From Conchocele bisecta (lineage: Eukaryota > Mollusca > Bivalvia > Lucinida > Thyasiridae), in NCBI GenBank assembly GCA_029237695.1, contig CM055265.1:69599903-69663902 (forward strand): 64,000 nt of DNA, read 5' to 3'. Below, in pieces: positions 34,271-45,376 of this stretch. Under the pieces are notes generated by a model that worked only from the letters and a program-made list of their open reading frames with translations, searched no databases and was not told the DNA's origin. The position numbers and the translations under genes are program-made. Each line of letters begins with the position of its first letter. Position 1 is the stretch's first letter.

Positions 34271-34394
34271 TGGATTGTGGAGATGAATAGTATAGTAGTC
34301 AACTAATGAAATGAAGAAGAACGTAGTTTTTGAAACAGGATTTATAGTAATATGTCAAGTTGCACAGAGTCAATGCATCATGAATTGATATCTG

Positions 34395-35020
34395 GCTTAA
34401 CAAAAACCGGGGGTAACAAAAACCGCTGACGTACGCGCCGGTTTTTGTAAACCCCAGGTTTTTGTAACCCCAAATATTAATATTGCGATACATGAAATAA
34501 GATTGCTTCAAACTTTAAATAAAGTATGTTTGGGCCCGGTCCGAAGTTCCGAGTTCGATACTCAAGCCGTTGGGCGGTGGCAGAGTGCAAATTTAACTCT
34601 GTCGTTTTTTCCAATAGTTTATACATTATTGCCGAGTGACAGAAAATGTAATAGACTTTTCACAGCATAGGGTTAACAAAAACCGGGGGTAACAAAAACC
34701 GTTGACGTACGCGCCGGTTTTTAAACCCCCGGTTTTTGTAACCCCAAATATTAATATTGCGATACATGAAATATGATTGCTTCAAACCTTAAATAAAGTA
34801 TGTTTGTGCCTGACTCGACGTTCCGAGTTCGATACTCAAGCCGTTGGGCGGTGGCCGAGCACAAATTTAACTCAGTCGTTGTTTCAACCTTTTCTACACT
34901 ATTGCCGAGTGACAGAAAATGTAATAGACGTTTCACGGCATAGGGTTAACAAAAACCGGGGGTAACAAAAACCGTTGACGTACGCGCCGGTTTTTGTAAA
35001 CCCCCGTTTTTGTAACCCCA
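34395..35020. repeat. 275 bp tandem array, left arm, about 3 units
   Basis: Hairpins at about 34395, 34670 and 34945 mark a 275 bp period. Each unit has a hairpin (GGGTTAACAAAAACCGGGGG, TAACAAAAACCG, spacer TTGACGTACGCGC, then the complement). After it come TTAATATTGCGATACATGAA, TCCGAGTTCGATACTCAAGC, GGGCGGTGGCCGAG and AGTGACAGAAAATGTAATAG. Confidence 0.85.
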
Positions 35021-36418
35021 ATATTAATATTGCGATACATGAACTATGATTGCTTGAAACGTTAAATAAAGTATGTTTGTGCCTGACTCGACGTTCCGAG
35101 TTCGATACTCAAGTCTTTGGGCGGTGGCCGAGCGCAAATTTAACTTGTTTTTACCAAAAATGTCTACACTATAGCCGCGTGACAGAAAATGTAATAGACT
35201 TTCAAGTGTTGAACTCAAGCTTTTCAACCTCCGAGTAAGATAACATATGATGTTAATATTGCGATACACGAGATATGCTTGGTAACTGCATACCTGAAAA
35301 TAAGGTATGTATAGGCTGATCCTACCTTCTAAGTTCGATACTCAAGCTTATCTCAAGGAAAATTTAACTCAGTATGTTTTCCACTTTTCCTACACTATAT
35401 TGCTCGACTGGCAGACTCGAATGTCATTTTTTTTAATTGTTCTATATCGTAAGCAGAGTGACAGAAAAACGTAAGATATTTCTCATGGCATATGGATGAT
35501 AAAAACCAGGTGTTACAAACACCCTGAACGTACGCGACGGTTGTGCTAAAAACCCGCTTGTGTAGCCCCAAATAGTATTATTACGATATAGCAAAGTATC
35601 GTTCGTGCGGGTGGCTGTATACTTAAACCTTAATGTTTCGAGCTCGTACTTAAGGTTTTTGGCCGTTGCCAAGTGACAGGTTTACTGCATTCATTTTGTT
35701 TTCAAATTCTTTCTATTCTACAGCAGAATGACAGAAAATGTAAATGAATTGGTTCGTTATTTCTTTCTTATTCTGTACTTTAACTATTTTATTTCTACAG
35801 AGTGTATGTTCATTTGTACACTTTCAAACCGTATGGTGTGTGCGGGTATTATGTACAGCAAACTGACGACTACTGTGGAGATGTCACTTCGTCTACTGAC
35901 ATCCGAAACGTTTTGGTTTTACGCTTTTTTCACCGACAAATCTTCATATATCAGCTCGTGAGTTCCTGCCTCAAGTATCAAGATGATGGTTCAAGAGCAG
36001 TACCTACAGACATAATGTATGTATAAATGTATTATACCTTGTGCCAACAAGAACCACGCTACCCCACCATGTGGAAACTTTTGGTGTGTACAATTCTGCG
36101 AAACATTAGCATATTGTCTATTAAACGCTTAAACGGCAGCTGGTTGAATCATGGCGGCAATGTTTAATGGCTGCCAAACACTATTGTTTTGCTTTCATTG
36201 AGATCGTTTTCCATAAATATATATATACACATTTTCTACAGTAGATCCGTCGAAGTTGTGTTTAAACAACATGTAATATCAGATACATTATTTATTTAGT
36301 ATAAACTATACTAAGCTTGAACATATTTTTATATTTTCAAAATGGCCGCCAAAGTATTATGTTTTTCTACAATATTGTCAATCCGGTCGTTGTTCACAGT
36401 AATTTAAACCATTATATA

Positions 36419-37426
36419 TACGAGGGTCAGTCAATAAGTATCCGGCCTAGATACTTTCTAGTCACGACTGACTTCCTCTTTCTCGATATAATTTCCCGAC
36501 AATTCAATACATTTCTGCCAGCGAGAGTTCAGCGCTGTAATTCCTTGCAAGAAACAACTGGACTGTTTTTCCTCGACCCACTGTCTAACTGCTGCCTGCA
36601 GGGATTCATCGGACCGGAAGTGACGTCCATGGATACTTTATTTCAAGTTTGGGAATAGGAAATAGTCGCTGGGGGCCAGGTCTGGTGAGTATGGTGGGTG
36701 CCAGTATGGTGGGTGTACAAATTCAATGCCTGCAAAAAAATGGTCGTCCTGATCTTACCTACTCATGACTGGGTCTTGTATGTCTTGGGTCTCGAAGACC
36801 CCTTCCACACCCACTGACGACTTTGCTCTTTCGTCTCTGGATCATACCAGTGAACCCATGTCTCATCTGCTGTCACTAATCGCTCTAAAAAATGTCCTGT
36901 GCGGGAGTTATATTGATGCAACAGAGCCCTACTTGAGGAAACCCTAGCTGCCATTTGGTCGGCATCCAACGAGCGCGGCACCCATCGGTCTCATTTCCAA
37001 ATGTTCATGCACAATTGAAAAAAAACGGTACCATGTGAAAGCCCTGCTTTCATAGCAATCTCATCAATATCCATTCGTCTGTCTGACGTAACGATCTATC
37101 TAATATTTGCAAAGTTTTTACTAGTGATTGTGTTCTTTGGCATACCAGGCCGTGACTCATCTTCTAGGTCCGTTCGACCCCGTTTAAATTCGGTAACCCA
37201 ACATTTGACCGGTGTGTACGAAGGATCAGAATCTCCATATACACTAACAAGCCGTACATGAATCTCCATGCCCGTTTCCTTTTCTTTCAGATACAAATAT
37301 CTAATCACAGCTCTGTACTTAATTCGACTTGAAACTTCTACAGTCCCCACTTGCCATGTTTGACATTCAATACCTCAGATATGACTGATCAAAATTTGAC
37401 AAGAACATGCTACTGACTCATATATA
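36419..37426 (-). mobile_element. Degenerate mariner-family transposon
   Basis: The left end shows TA-CGAGGGTCAGTCAATAAGTA, a typical mariner TIR preceded by TA. The right end is poorly preserved (CTACTGACTCATATATA near 37410-37426 may be the decayed partner). The interior is a broken transposase on the minus strand. The element sits in the spacer of the giant inverted repeat 34395-41120. Confidence 0.75.
36640..37356 (-). pseudogene. Mariner transposase, frameshifted and missing the second catalytic segment
   Basis: Read on the minus strand from about 37356: a start (ATGGCAAGTGGGG) one base out of frame with VEVSSRIKYRAVIRYLYLKE, the first helix-turn-helix of mariner transposases (37096-37350). 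Next comes a stretch near 36990-37090 resembling the second HTH (DRRMDIDEIA...GLSHGTV). Then the block TADETWVHWYDPETKEQSRQ, containing the first catalytic Asp (36763-36981). Finally PPYSPDLAPSDYFLFPNLK, containing the third catalytic Asp (about 36645-36705). The segment carrying the second Asp (HDNARPH-type motif) is absent, and a short duplication repeats HPPY before the last block. Several frameshifts separate the pieces, so the gene is dead. Confidence 0.8.
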
Positions 37427-37610
37427 GTCAATGTACAAACCATGAATCCCGTGCAAATTATTCGCATCAGTAAGTTATCGAGGTCTGTTATATAGACGTG
37501 TGCAATGCTGATAATGTTTTGCAATAAAGGTGTTGTAGAGTTTCAATCCGGTATGTATTTTGTGTCTGATCTACAGCAAAACGATAGTCCCCAAAGAAAA
37601 AAAAAAAAAA

Positions 37611-37637
37611 CACCCCCCCCCCCCCCCCCCCCCCCAA

Positions 37638-37700
<63 letters not shown>
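37611..37700. repeat. Poly-C tract (about 86 C, interrupted by AAAA)
   Basis: A run of 25 C, AAAA, then about 61 C, preceded by a 14-A run. On the minus strand it is poly-G. Such a tract may form G-quadruplex or i-motif structures. Its length is unlikely to be reliable. Confidence 0.9.
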
Positions 37701-37702
<2 letters not shown>

Positions 37703-38414
37703 CTGGTAACAACTGAAGATCGGTTAAAAGGAATTACGTCTCTACTAGTGCTTTTGTTCTCCAGATACAGATAAGTCAATGATGTATCTGACACTGTTTT
37801 TCTTTTGGCAAATGTTTTTTAAACATAATGGGGAATTCTTTATTTCCAAAACATATGCTATGTTGACTCTATGCAAATTGATAAAAAATGGCTTAATACT
37901 AAAAAATTTCCCCAAAACGTGCATTAACTAATGATGAAATCCATCGAAATATATATTTTACAGATTGATATATTGTTTCAATGTGAAAAGATTGTTTTTC
38001 TTTTTCTCAAAAGGTGATATAGTTCCTTTAACTATAGCGAAGTCAGGTCACATATTACAGATTTTTTATTGTGTTCTCATGTAATGTAACAAACTTTTAC
38101 AGACGTCTAAATGGCGCCAGTTATTTGCTGTTGACTATCCCATAATATATTAATAGGCCTACATGTTGATCAGCACAACGAACGTTTGATTTTATGGACT
38201 GAATGGTCAGTGGTATTGTGATTTACAATACAGTTACATGTTTCCCCCAATTACTGTTTTGTAGACCGTGCTCCAGAACTGGTCCAGGCTCTAGCCTATA
38301 CAATGTACCCCTGCTTACAATCAGAGAGCGAGTATTTTTGACAATCGAGATCGGTTACATACCTACGGAGCCCAGCATGGGACGTATAATTATTTTTTAT
38401 TATAATTTTTTTTT

Positions 38415-38545
38415 TATTCGTTCCCACGAAATAACAAATCGTTCTCACGAAATAACAATTCGTTCCCTCAATTTAACCATCGTTCCCACGCTATAACAAT
38501 TCGTACTCACGTTATAACAATCCATTCCCTCGAATTCGTTCCCAC
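38415..38545. repeat. Short tandem array, about 22-24 bp unit
   Basis: Degenerate copies of TCGTTCCCACGAAATAACAA (with CTCACG, CCTCAATTTAACC and CACGCTATAACAA variants), five to six units, beside the inner edge of the right arm of the giant inverted repeat. Confidence 0.6.
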
Positions 38546-39669
38546 GATATATGCCGTTTAAGCGTTTAATAGACAATACGCTAATGTTTCGCAGAATTGT
38601 ACTCACCAATTGTTCCACATGGTGGGGGGTGAGGGTTTCTTGTTGGCACAATGTTTATAATACATGTACATACATTCTGTTGTAGGTACTGCTACTTGAC
38701 CCATCATCTTGATACTTGAGGCAGGAACTCACGAGCTGATATATGAAGATTTGTCGATGAAAAAAGCTTAAAACCAAAACGTTTCGGATGTCAGTAGACG
38801 AAGTGACATCTCCACAGTTGACGTCAGTTTGTTGTACATAATACCCGCACACACCATACGGTTGAAAGTGTACAAATGAACATACACTCTGTAGAAATAA
38901 AATAGTTAAAGTACAGAATAAGAAAGAAATAACGAACCAATTCATTTACATTTTCTGTCATTCTGTGTAGAATAGAAAGAATTTGAAAACAAAATGAATG
39001 CAGTAAACCTGTCACTTGGCAACGGCCAAAAACCTTAAGTATCGAGCTCGAAACATTAAGGTTTAAGTATACAGCCACCCGCACGAACGATACTTTGCTA
39101 TATCGTAATAATACTATTTGGGGCTACACAAGCGGGTTTTTAGCACAACCGTCGCGTAAGTTCAGGGTGTTTGTAACACCTGGTTTTTATCATCCATATG
39201 CCATGAGAAATATCTTACGTTTTCTGTCACTCTGCTACGATATAGAACAATTAAAAAAATGACATTCGAGTCTGCCAGTCGAGCAATATAGTGCAGGAAA
39301 AGTTGAAAACATACTGAATTAAATTTTCCTTGAGATAAGCTTGAGTCTCGAACTTAGCAGGTAGGATCAGCTTATACATACCTTATTTTCAGGTATGCAG
39401 TTACCAAGCATATCTCGTGTATCGCAATATTAACATCATATGTTATCTTACTCGGAGGTTGAAAAGCTTGAGTTCAACACTTGAAAGTCTATTACATTTT
39501 CAGTCATGCGGCTATAGTGTAGACATTTTTGGCAAAAACAAGTTAAATTTGCGCTCGGCCACCGCCCAAAGACTTGAGTATCGAACTCGGCGAACGTCGA
39601 GTCAGGCACAAACATACTTTATTTAACGTTTCAAGCAATCATAGTTCATGTATCGAAATATTAATATTT

Positions 39670-41120
39670 GGGGTTACAAAAACCGGGGGTTTACAAAAAC
39701 CGGCGCGTACGTCAACGTTTTTTGTTACCCCCGGTTTTTGTTAACCCTATGCCGTGAAAAGTCTTATTATATTTTCTGTCACTCGGCTATAGTGTAGAAA
39801 AGGTTGAAAAAACGACTGAGTTAAATTTGCACTCTGCCACCGCCCAACGGCTTGAGTATCGAACTCGGAACTTCGGACCGGGCCCAAACATACCTTATTT
39901 AAAGTTTGAAGCAATCTTATTTCATGTATCGAAATATTAATATTTGGGGTTACAAAAACCGGGGGTTTCCAAAAACCGGCGCGTACGTCAACGGTTTTTG
40001 TTACCCCCGGTTTTTGTTAACCCTATGCCGTGAAAAGTCTATTATATTTTCTGTCACTCGGCTATAGTGTAGAAAAGGTTGAAAAAACGACTGAGTTAAA
40101 TTTGTGCTCGGCCACCGCCCAACGGCTTGAGTATCGAACTCGGAACGTCGAGTCAAAACAATACTTTATTTAAGGTTTGAAGCAATCATGTTTCATGTAT
40201 CGCAATATTAATATTTCGGGTTACAAAAACCGGGGGTTTACAAAAAACCGGCGCGTACGTCAACGGTTTTTGTTACCCCCGGTTTTTTGTTAACCCTATG
40301 CCGTGAAAAGTCTATTATTTTCTGTCACTCGGCTATAGTGTAGAAAAGGTTGAAACAACGACTGAGTTAAATTTGTGCTCGGCCACCGCCCAACGGCTTG
40401 AGTATCGAACTCGGAACGTCGAGTCAGGCACAAACTACTTTATTTAATGTTTGAAGCAATCGTGTTTTCATGTATCGCAATATTAATATTTGGGGTTACA
40501 AAAACCGGGGGTTTACAAAAACCGGCGCGTACGTCAACGGTTTTTGTTACCCCCGGTTTTTGTTAACCCTATGCTGTGAAAAGTCTATTACATTTTCTGT
40601 CACTCGGCTATAGTGTAGAAAAGGTTGAAAAAACGACTGAGTTAAATTTGTGCTCGGCCACCGCCCAACGGCTTGAGTATCGAACTCGGAACTTCGAGTC
40701 AAAACATACTTTATTTAAGGTTTGAAGCAATCATGTTTTATGTATCGCAATATTAATATTTGGGGTTACAAAAACCGGGGGTTTACAAAAACCGGCGCGT
40801 ACGTCAACGGTTTTCGTTACCCCCGGTTTTTATGTTAACCCTATGCTGTGAAAAGTCTATTACATTTTCTGTCACTCGGCAATAATGTATAAACAATTGG
40901 AAAAAAACGACAGAGTTAAATTTGCACTCTGCCACCGCCCAACGGCTTGAGTATCGAACTCGGAACTTCGGACCGGGCCCAAACATACCTTATTTAAAGT
41001 TTGAAGCAATCTTATTTCATGTATCGCAATATTAATATTTGGGGTTATTACAAAAACCGGGGTTTACAAAACCAACGGCGCGTACGTCAACGGTTTTTGT
41101 TACCCCCGGTTTTTGTTAAC
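39670..41120. repeat. 275 bp tandem array, right arm, about 6 units (inverted)
   Basis: The terminal CCCCCGGTTTTTGTTAACCC recurs at about 39731, 40009, 40280, 40551, 40821 and 41105, spacings 270-285 bp. This is the same unit as in the left arm, in reverse complement. Confidence 0.85.
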
Positions 41121-41198
41121 GGGGTTTACAAAAACCGGGGGTTTACAAAATCCGGCTCTACAAGTGTACTCCTATAGCCTGATAACATGCTATATTAT

Positions 41199-41353
41199 AA
41201 GTTATTGTGATTCTACACAGGCTATATGGTGTAATATTGCCCGTCTGGAGGTATGTTCACCCGAGGCGATTCCCGTCTGGAGGTATGTTAAGGTGAACAT
41301 ACCTTCAGACGGGCAATATTACACCATATAGCATGTGTAGAATCACAATAACG
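41199..41353. repeat. 155 bp hairpin
   Basis: TTATTGTGATTCTACACAGG, CTATATGGTGTAATATTGCC, CGTCTGGAGGTATGTTCACC pairs with 41291-41351. The loop repeats CCCGTCTGGAGGTATGTTAA. Confidence 0.85.
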
Positions 41354-42084
41354 TATTTGTCATACCGCAGATCCGTTATTTGGCCGTATAAACATATCTC
41401 TTCTTTTGATCTTTGCATTTTTTTCAGGAAGAAAAATAATCCGAGATTCGATTTTCTACCGTCAGCCTTAATATAAAGGCGTAAATGAACATTTTGTTTT
41501 TTTATTACACGAAAACAAACTAAATATGGAGTAAGAAATCCATCGAAAACGACTTTATGACAGTTTTTTTATATCGTGTAATTTAATTTATATTCCACTG
41601 TTCTATCGATCTGCTCTCCCTTTGGCGCCTCTAGAAGAATGCAACTGGTTCCCAAATATTCGCTGTCATCGCAACGCCGCGTTTCGTGCGTAGAACCCAT
41701 AGTTTATGACCTAAATATAGCCGTGTCACGAAGCCAATTGTGTTGAGATTTGAAAACACTAAACGGGACAGTTTGTGGCATTTTTCGCTCATATTTTGAT
41801 GAGCGAAGAATATTTATGGAAACATAAACAATAAAGACTGGTTTTGAGTGTACAATTTGTTACTTTTATTGATGAATTCGGTTTAGTGAGGAATACAATT
41901 CGCAATCGGTAGACGCTTGCAAAATGTGTCTTCATTGGACGCGAGGCGCCGGAGGGGAATCGCAATTCCTGTATGTCTGACGACCTTGGCAGGTCATACA
42001 ATATATATGACCAGGCAAGCTAGCCAATCAAAAGCTGAGAAACTTATCTGCGGTATGACAATGCTTTTTATAAGCATGACCGGT

Positions 42085-42176
42085 GATTCATTGATGGAAT
42101 GGCGGATGCACAGGCTGATCTGGATCTACACCAGTCGCAAAACCCGTAAGCCCCTTTTCTCCAGTGACAGCCATAT
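42085..42176. mobile_element. MITE family GGCTGTGACTGGAGAAATTG, right-half fragment
   Basis: GATGCACAGGCTGATCTGGA-TCTACACCAGTCGCAAAACC then CCCCTTTTCTCCAGTGACAG-CC. Confidence 0.7.
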
Positions 42177-42334
42177 ACGTACATGTATTTGATCGGTCGC
42201 TATAGTCCGCGGACGATAACTTGCTACTTGTTTACAAACAAACCGGTCATAAACAAAACATAGAATAGGTGAGACAGGTAAATATACCCGTGTCAGTATT
42301 CCTTTTCAATATTGATTTTGAGGTTTGTTATCAT

Positions 42335-42420
42335 ATATTATGTAGTCGAGAGGTAAGAGTGACGGATATCAATGCCGTAGGTAGTGAGTTCGAATTTTAG
42401 TTTTTCATGCACATATATTT
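42335..42420 (+). repeat. tRNA-like SINE head (A and B box-like)
   Basis: TAGTCGAGAGGTAAGAGTGA (A-box-like), then ACGG...CCGT anticodon-arm-like pairing, then GTAGTGAGTTCGAATTTTAG (B-box-like GTTCGA). Spacing is close to a tRNA, but stems are imperfect and no amino-acid identity can be assigned. A tRNA-derived SINE relic is more likely than a functional tRNA. Confidence 0.45.
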
Positions 42421-42714
42421 TGATTTGTTTATGTTTTATTATATTTGTTTTGTATGTGTGTTGCTCTTACAAATTTCATTAATTAAGCAAGATATAGATT
42501 ACATTTAGAACGTTAGTCTCACTTTGAAGAAAACTAATACATGTAACTAAATGCACATTTCATATGTGTGTACATGAATATTCTGGAGGATGTTCTCGCC
42601 GATCATGTCAAATTGAGGTCAGCAATAGTGATAACCCTCGCCGTTTCACATATTTCCATCTCCACCAACCAGTCATAAAAAGAACAGAATGTTATTGAGA
42701 AAAGTAATGCATTT

Positions 42715-42806
42715 TATGAGGTTCGAACTGTCGACCAGATAACATGAACAAAAGTTCTGCAAACGTATAGATTTTCTCCCGCTTCGATACCACTGAGCCA
42801 CACACT
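42715..42806 (-). repeat. tRNA-like SINE head (A and B box-like), minus strand
   Basis: On the minus strand TGTGTGGCTCAGTGGTATCG (A-box-like) is followed about 65 nt later by GGTCGACAGTTCGAACCTCA (B-box-like GTTCGAACC). The T-arm does not pair well. Probably a tRNA-derived repeat, not a functional tRNA. Confidence 0.45.
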
Positions 42807-43109
42807 ACATGTCTATTTTGAGATCCAATCTACACTATTATATTGACATGCATGCACGTGCACTTTATAATGTATAAATTATGCACGAGAACGAGGCTAT
42901 GATATGATAATACACCTGATCTACCTATATTTGGACTCATCGATTGACCTCCAGCAACTTATTATCGTCTGTCATTTATACGCAGCAAGTTGTGATTAAA
43001 CGTGTGTCATATTAGACAAGTCATGTGATTTTTAACCTACAAAGATGTGCGATGTTTCATGATATGTTTTTTACAAAAACTGTGATATTTTCTGTAAATG
43101 ACATCGAAT

Positions 43110-43178
43110 AGAAAGTTGACGAACATTTCATAGCAAAGTCTATTCCGCATTTGCTATGAATATTTCGTCAACTTTCGA
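43110..43178. repeat. Hairpin, about 69 bp
   Basis: GAAAGTTGACGAACATTTCA-TAGCAAA, spacer GTCTATTCCGCA, then the complement with one or two differences. Confidence 0.85.
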
Positions 43179-43251
43179 CCGCATCTACGAAAGCTATATA
43201 TATATATCACGTCTTTTAACATCGTAGGTACAAAATCACATCACCTTTCTC

Positions 43252-43357
43252 ATACAGTGGGGTCAGCGTGTAAGTGCACACACGAACGAACACGACAGGT
43301 TGGTTCCAACCTGTCGTGTTCGTTCGTGTGTGCACTTACACGCTGACCCCACTGTAT
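43252..43357. repeat. 106 bp palindrome, 52 bp arms, 2-base loop
   Basis: ATACAGTGGGGTCAGCGTGT, AAGTGCACACACGAACGAAC, ACGACAGGTTGG, TT, then the complement. No mismatch seen. Confidence 0.95.
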
Positions 43358-43451
43358 TTTTTAGTCCGGGGTTATAAAACTTATTTTCCGTGATCAGCTC
43401 GGCTGACTCAGAGTGTCCCAAGCTGATTTGATTTGATTTATCTGTTGCATA

Positions 43452-43472
43452 CGGGGGGGGGGGGGGGGGGTG
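43452..43472. repeat. Poly-G tract
   Basis: About 19-20 G then TGTGGGGGTGGGG. A possible quadruplex; not part of a recognised MITE. Confidence 0.9.
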
Positions 43473-43483
43473 TGGGGGTGGGG

Positions 43484-43655
43484 ATACCAAAAGCATGATC
43501 AGGATCTGCACTGTTCGCCAGTCCATCAATGGAAATTGTCATGTTTAGCAAGAAATATAGATTGCCATCAGGCTACATGACTGTGATATTTGTATGGGCT
43601 TCAGTGGTCAAAAATCCGATAAGCCCCATTTCTCCAATCAGAGCCACATATTATG
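43484..43655. mobile_element. MITE family GGCTGTGACTGGAGAAATTG, partial copy
   Basis: AGCATGATCAGGATCTGCAC-TGTTCGCCAGTCCATCAATG to GATAAGCCCCATTTCTCCAA-TCAGAGCC. It lacks the left end and starts near a poly-G tract. Confidence 0.75.
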
Positions 43656-43849
43656 TCCTTAATTAGAAATCAACATGGTATTGTGCTGGTATTGTGCTGT
43701 GTCATCACGTGGGAAACGATGCTAATTAATTGATAATTACAATGTATGTCATTGTATACAGTTTTGTTCCTGTGTTGTTAGACAATCATGCATTATACAG
43801 ATACAGGTACTAGCATCATGTTATAGGATCGTCTGGAAATTTGAATTGG

Positions 43850-44296
43850 CGAATAATTCCAGCACAAAAATATTTACACAATTCCCTAACATTCGATTGG
43901 CCCGTAGCAAGTCTCTGTCCAAAATTTATATCCCAGTAAACTCCCATGCCAAACTACTTTCCGTAACCATGAGGCGCAGTTAAAATAATTCTTAAGAAAA
44001 CGGAAAATAAACACATTTTCTTGATGAATTTATTTCAAATGCTGGAATTATAAGGAATGAATGGCCTTTTTGTGGAATTTATCGGGGATATAAACTTGGA
44101 AAAGTCGCGGGAATACTGGACGAGGCCTTACAAAAATTACAATTTTCGAAAAATAAAATAAAAAAAATACCTTTTTTAAAAACTTTTTTTTCGAAAATTG
44201 TAATTTTTTATCGCTTCGTCCAGTATTCCCGCGACTTTTCCAAGTTTATACCCCGATAAATTCCACAAAAAGGCTATTCATTCCTATAATGTATTA
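43850..44296. mobile_element. Foldback-containing repeat GGAATGAATGGCCTTTTTGTGG, copy 1
   Basis: A 200 bp flank (AATTCCAGCACAAAAATATT ... AAATTTATATCCCAGTAAAC ... TTCAAATGCTGGAATTATA) is followed by a foldback: GGAATGAATGGCCTTTTTGT, GGGAATACTGGACGAGGCCT, ACAATTTTCGAAAAAT and complement. Confidence 0.8.
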
Positions 44297-44366
44297 CTCG
44301 AGTAACTAATGCCTAGCGAGTGTGCTCTACGTAAATAACTTATACTATCGTTAACGTATAACATGA

Positions 44367-44647
44367 GGACCGTTTCACTAAACTTCGTACGACTAAAATG
44401 TTCGTAAGTGCAACATTATGTTAGTCTGTACATTTCACATATACATTGTTTTCTTGTAAACAATTAATTTAGATTTATTAAATTATGATAGTGTGTCAAT
44501 TTTACGAATATTTTCTTACAAACAAACAATTGTTGGATTTACATTTATTGAGGCTAGGCTGCAAATGCAGCCTATGCTCAATAAATGTAAATCCATCAAT
44601 TGAAATTTACAGACGATCCTAAATTTACACTTACGAACATTTTCATC
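44367..44647. mobile_element. MITE family GGGGCCCGTTTCACTAAAC, rearranged long copy
   Basis: GGACCGTTTCACTAAACTTC at the left. An extra AT-rich insert near 44463-44520 precedes the central palindrome (44530-44598). The right end is damaged after CTTACGAACATTTTCATCAG. Confidence 0.75.
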
Positions 44648-45376
44648 AGGTAACGTGTTATGGTAAGACACACGCATATTGTTTGATTTTATTGATTGAA
44701 ACACGGACTTGTTTGCGTCAGTGAATGTAGTTTTCAACTACAAATCGACTGTGATGCATTGTATGTACATTATATCAGAATCAATCCTAACCCGAAGTTT
44801 CTGTCTGTAACGCAGGGCGACTTACACGTAAATCGCACTGCGTCACAGACACAAAATTCGGGCTAAATCAATGCGTGGAGCGGAAGTTTGTAGACTGTAG
44901 ACCTACAGTACATGTAAACAAACACGGTTAACTCGTATGTGTCACGGACGCACGTACAAGGGAAAATATGATGTTACCCACTCAAATAAATGTGCCGCCC
45001 GAAGTCGGAAAACCTGGGTCTGTGTTTTTGAAGTTGTCTGCAAATTCGTACAACACACGTATTTTGGTTGACCGAAAATGAACACAGCTCAGCCTCGACC
45101 GATCATACTTCCTGATTTCGAGCACGAGACCCGAGTGAATGCTCGGAATGATGTATACATAAGCGCGGGTCCAGCACTTAGTTGAATTACGCGCACGTGG
45201 TGGTCATAATGTAAACGTTTCAGTCTTCATCCAGGAACCTTAGTTCAGCTATGTGTGGATAGGTCTGTATTTATCAACAGCTTTTGTACAGTTTTGTATG
45301 CGTTGAATGAGCATGCGTCTCTTTCATTTGAATCGAATTGTCATACGTGAGCGAACGCTCTGATAGCTTCAAAGTT

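Larger units (their letters stand above)
34395..41120. repeat. Giant inverted repeat (arms about 1.75 and 2.57 kb)
   Basis: The left arm 34395-36136 and the right arm 38550-41120 are reverse complements, from GTCTATTAAACGCTTAAACG (inner edge, about 36117-36136) outward. The arms differ in length because the outer part is a 275 bp tandem array with three copies on the left and six on the right. The 2.4 kb spacer holds the mariner remnant, a poly-C tract and a short tandem array. Confidence 0.8.

Noticed and set aside
37488..37794. Poly-Pro and poly-Gly frames
   Set aside because: Direct translation of the poly-C/poly-G tract.
34395..41120. tRNA-derived origin of the 275 bp unit (GAGTTCGATACTC and GGTGGCCGAG resemble B and A boxes)
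   Set aside because: On either strand the boxes come in the wrong order or at the wrong spacing within a unit. Only an across-unit reading would fit, which is weak.
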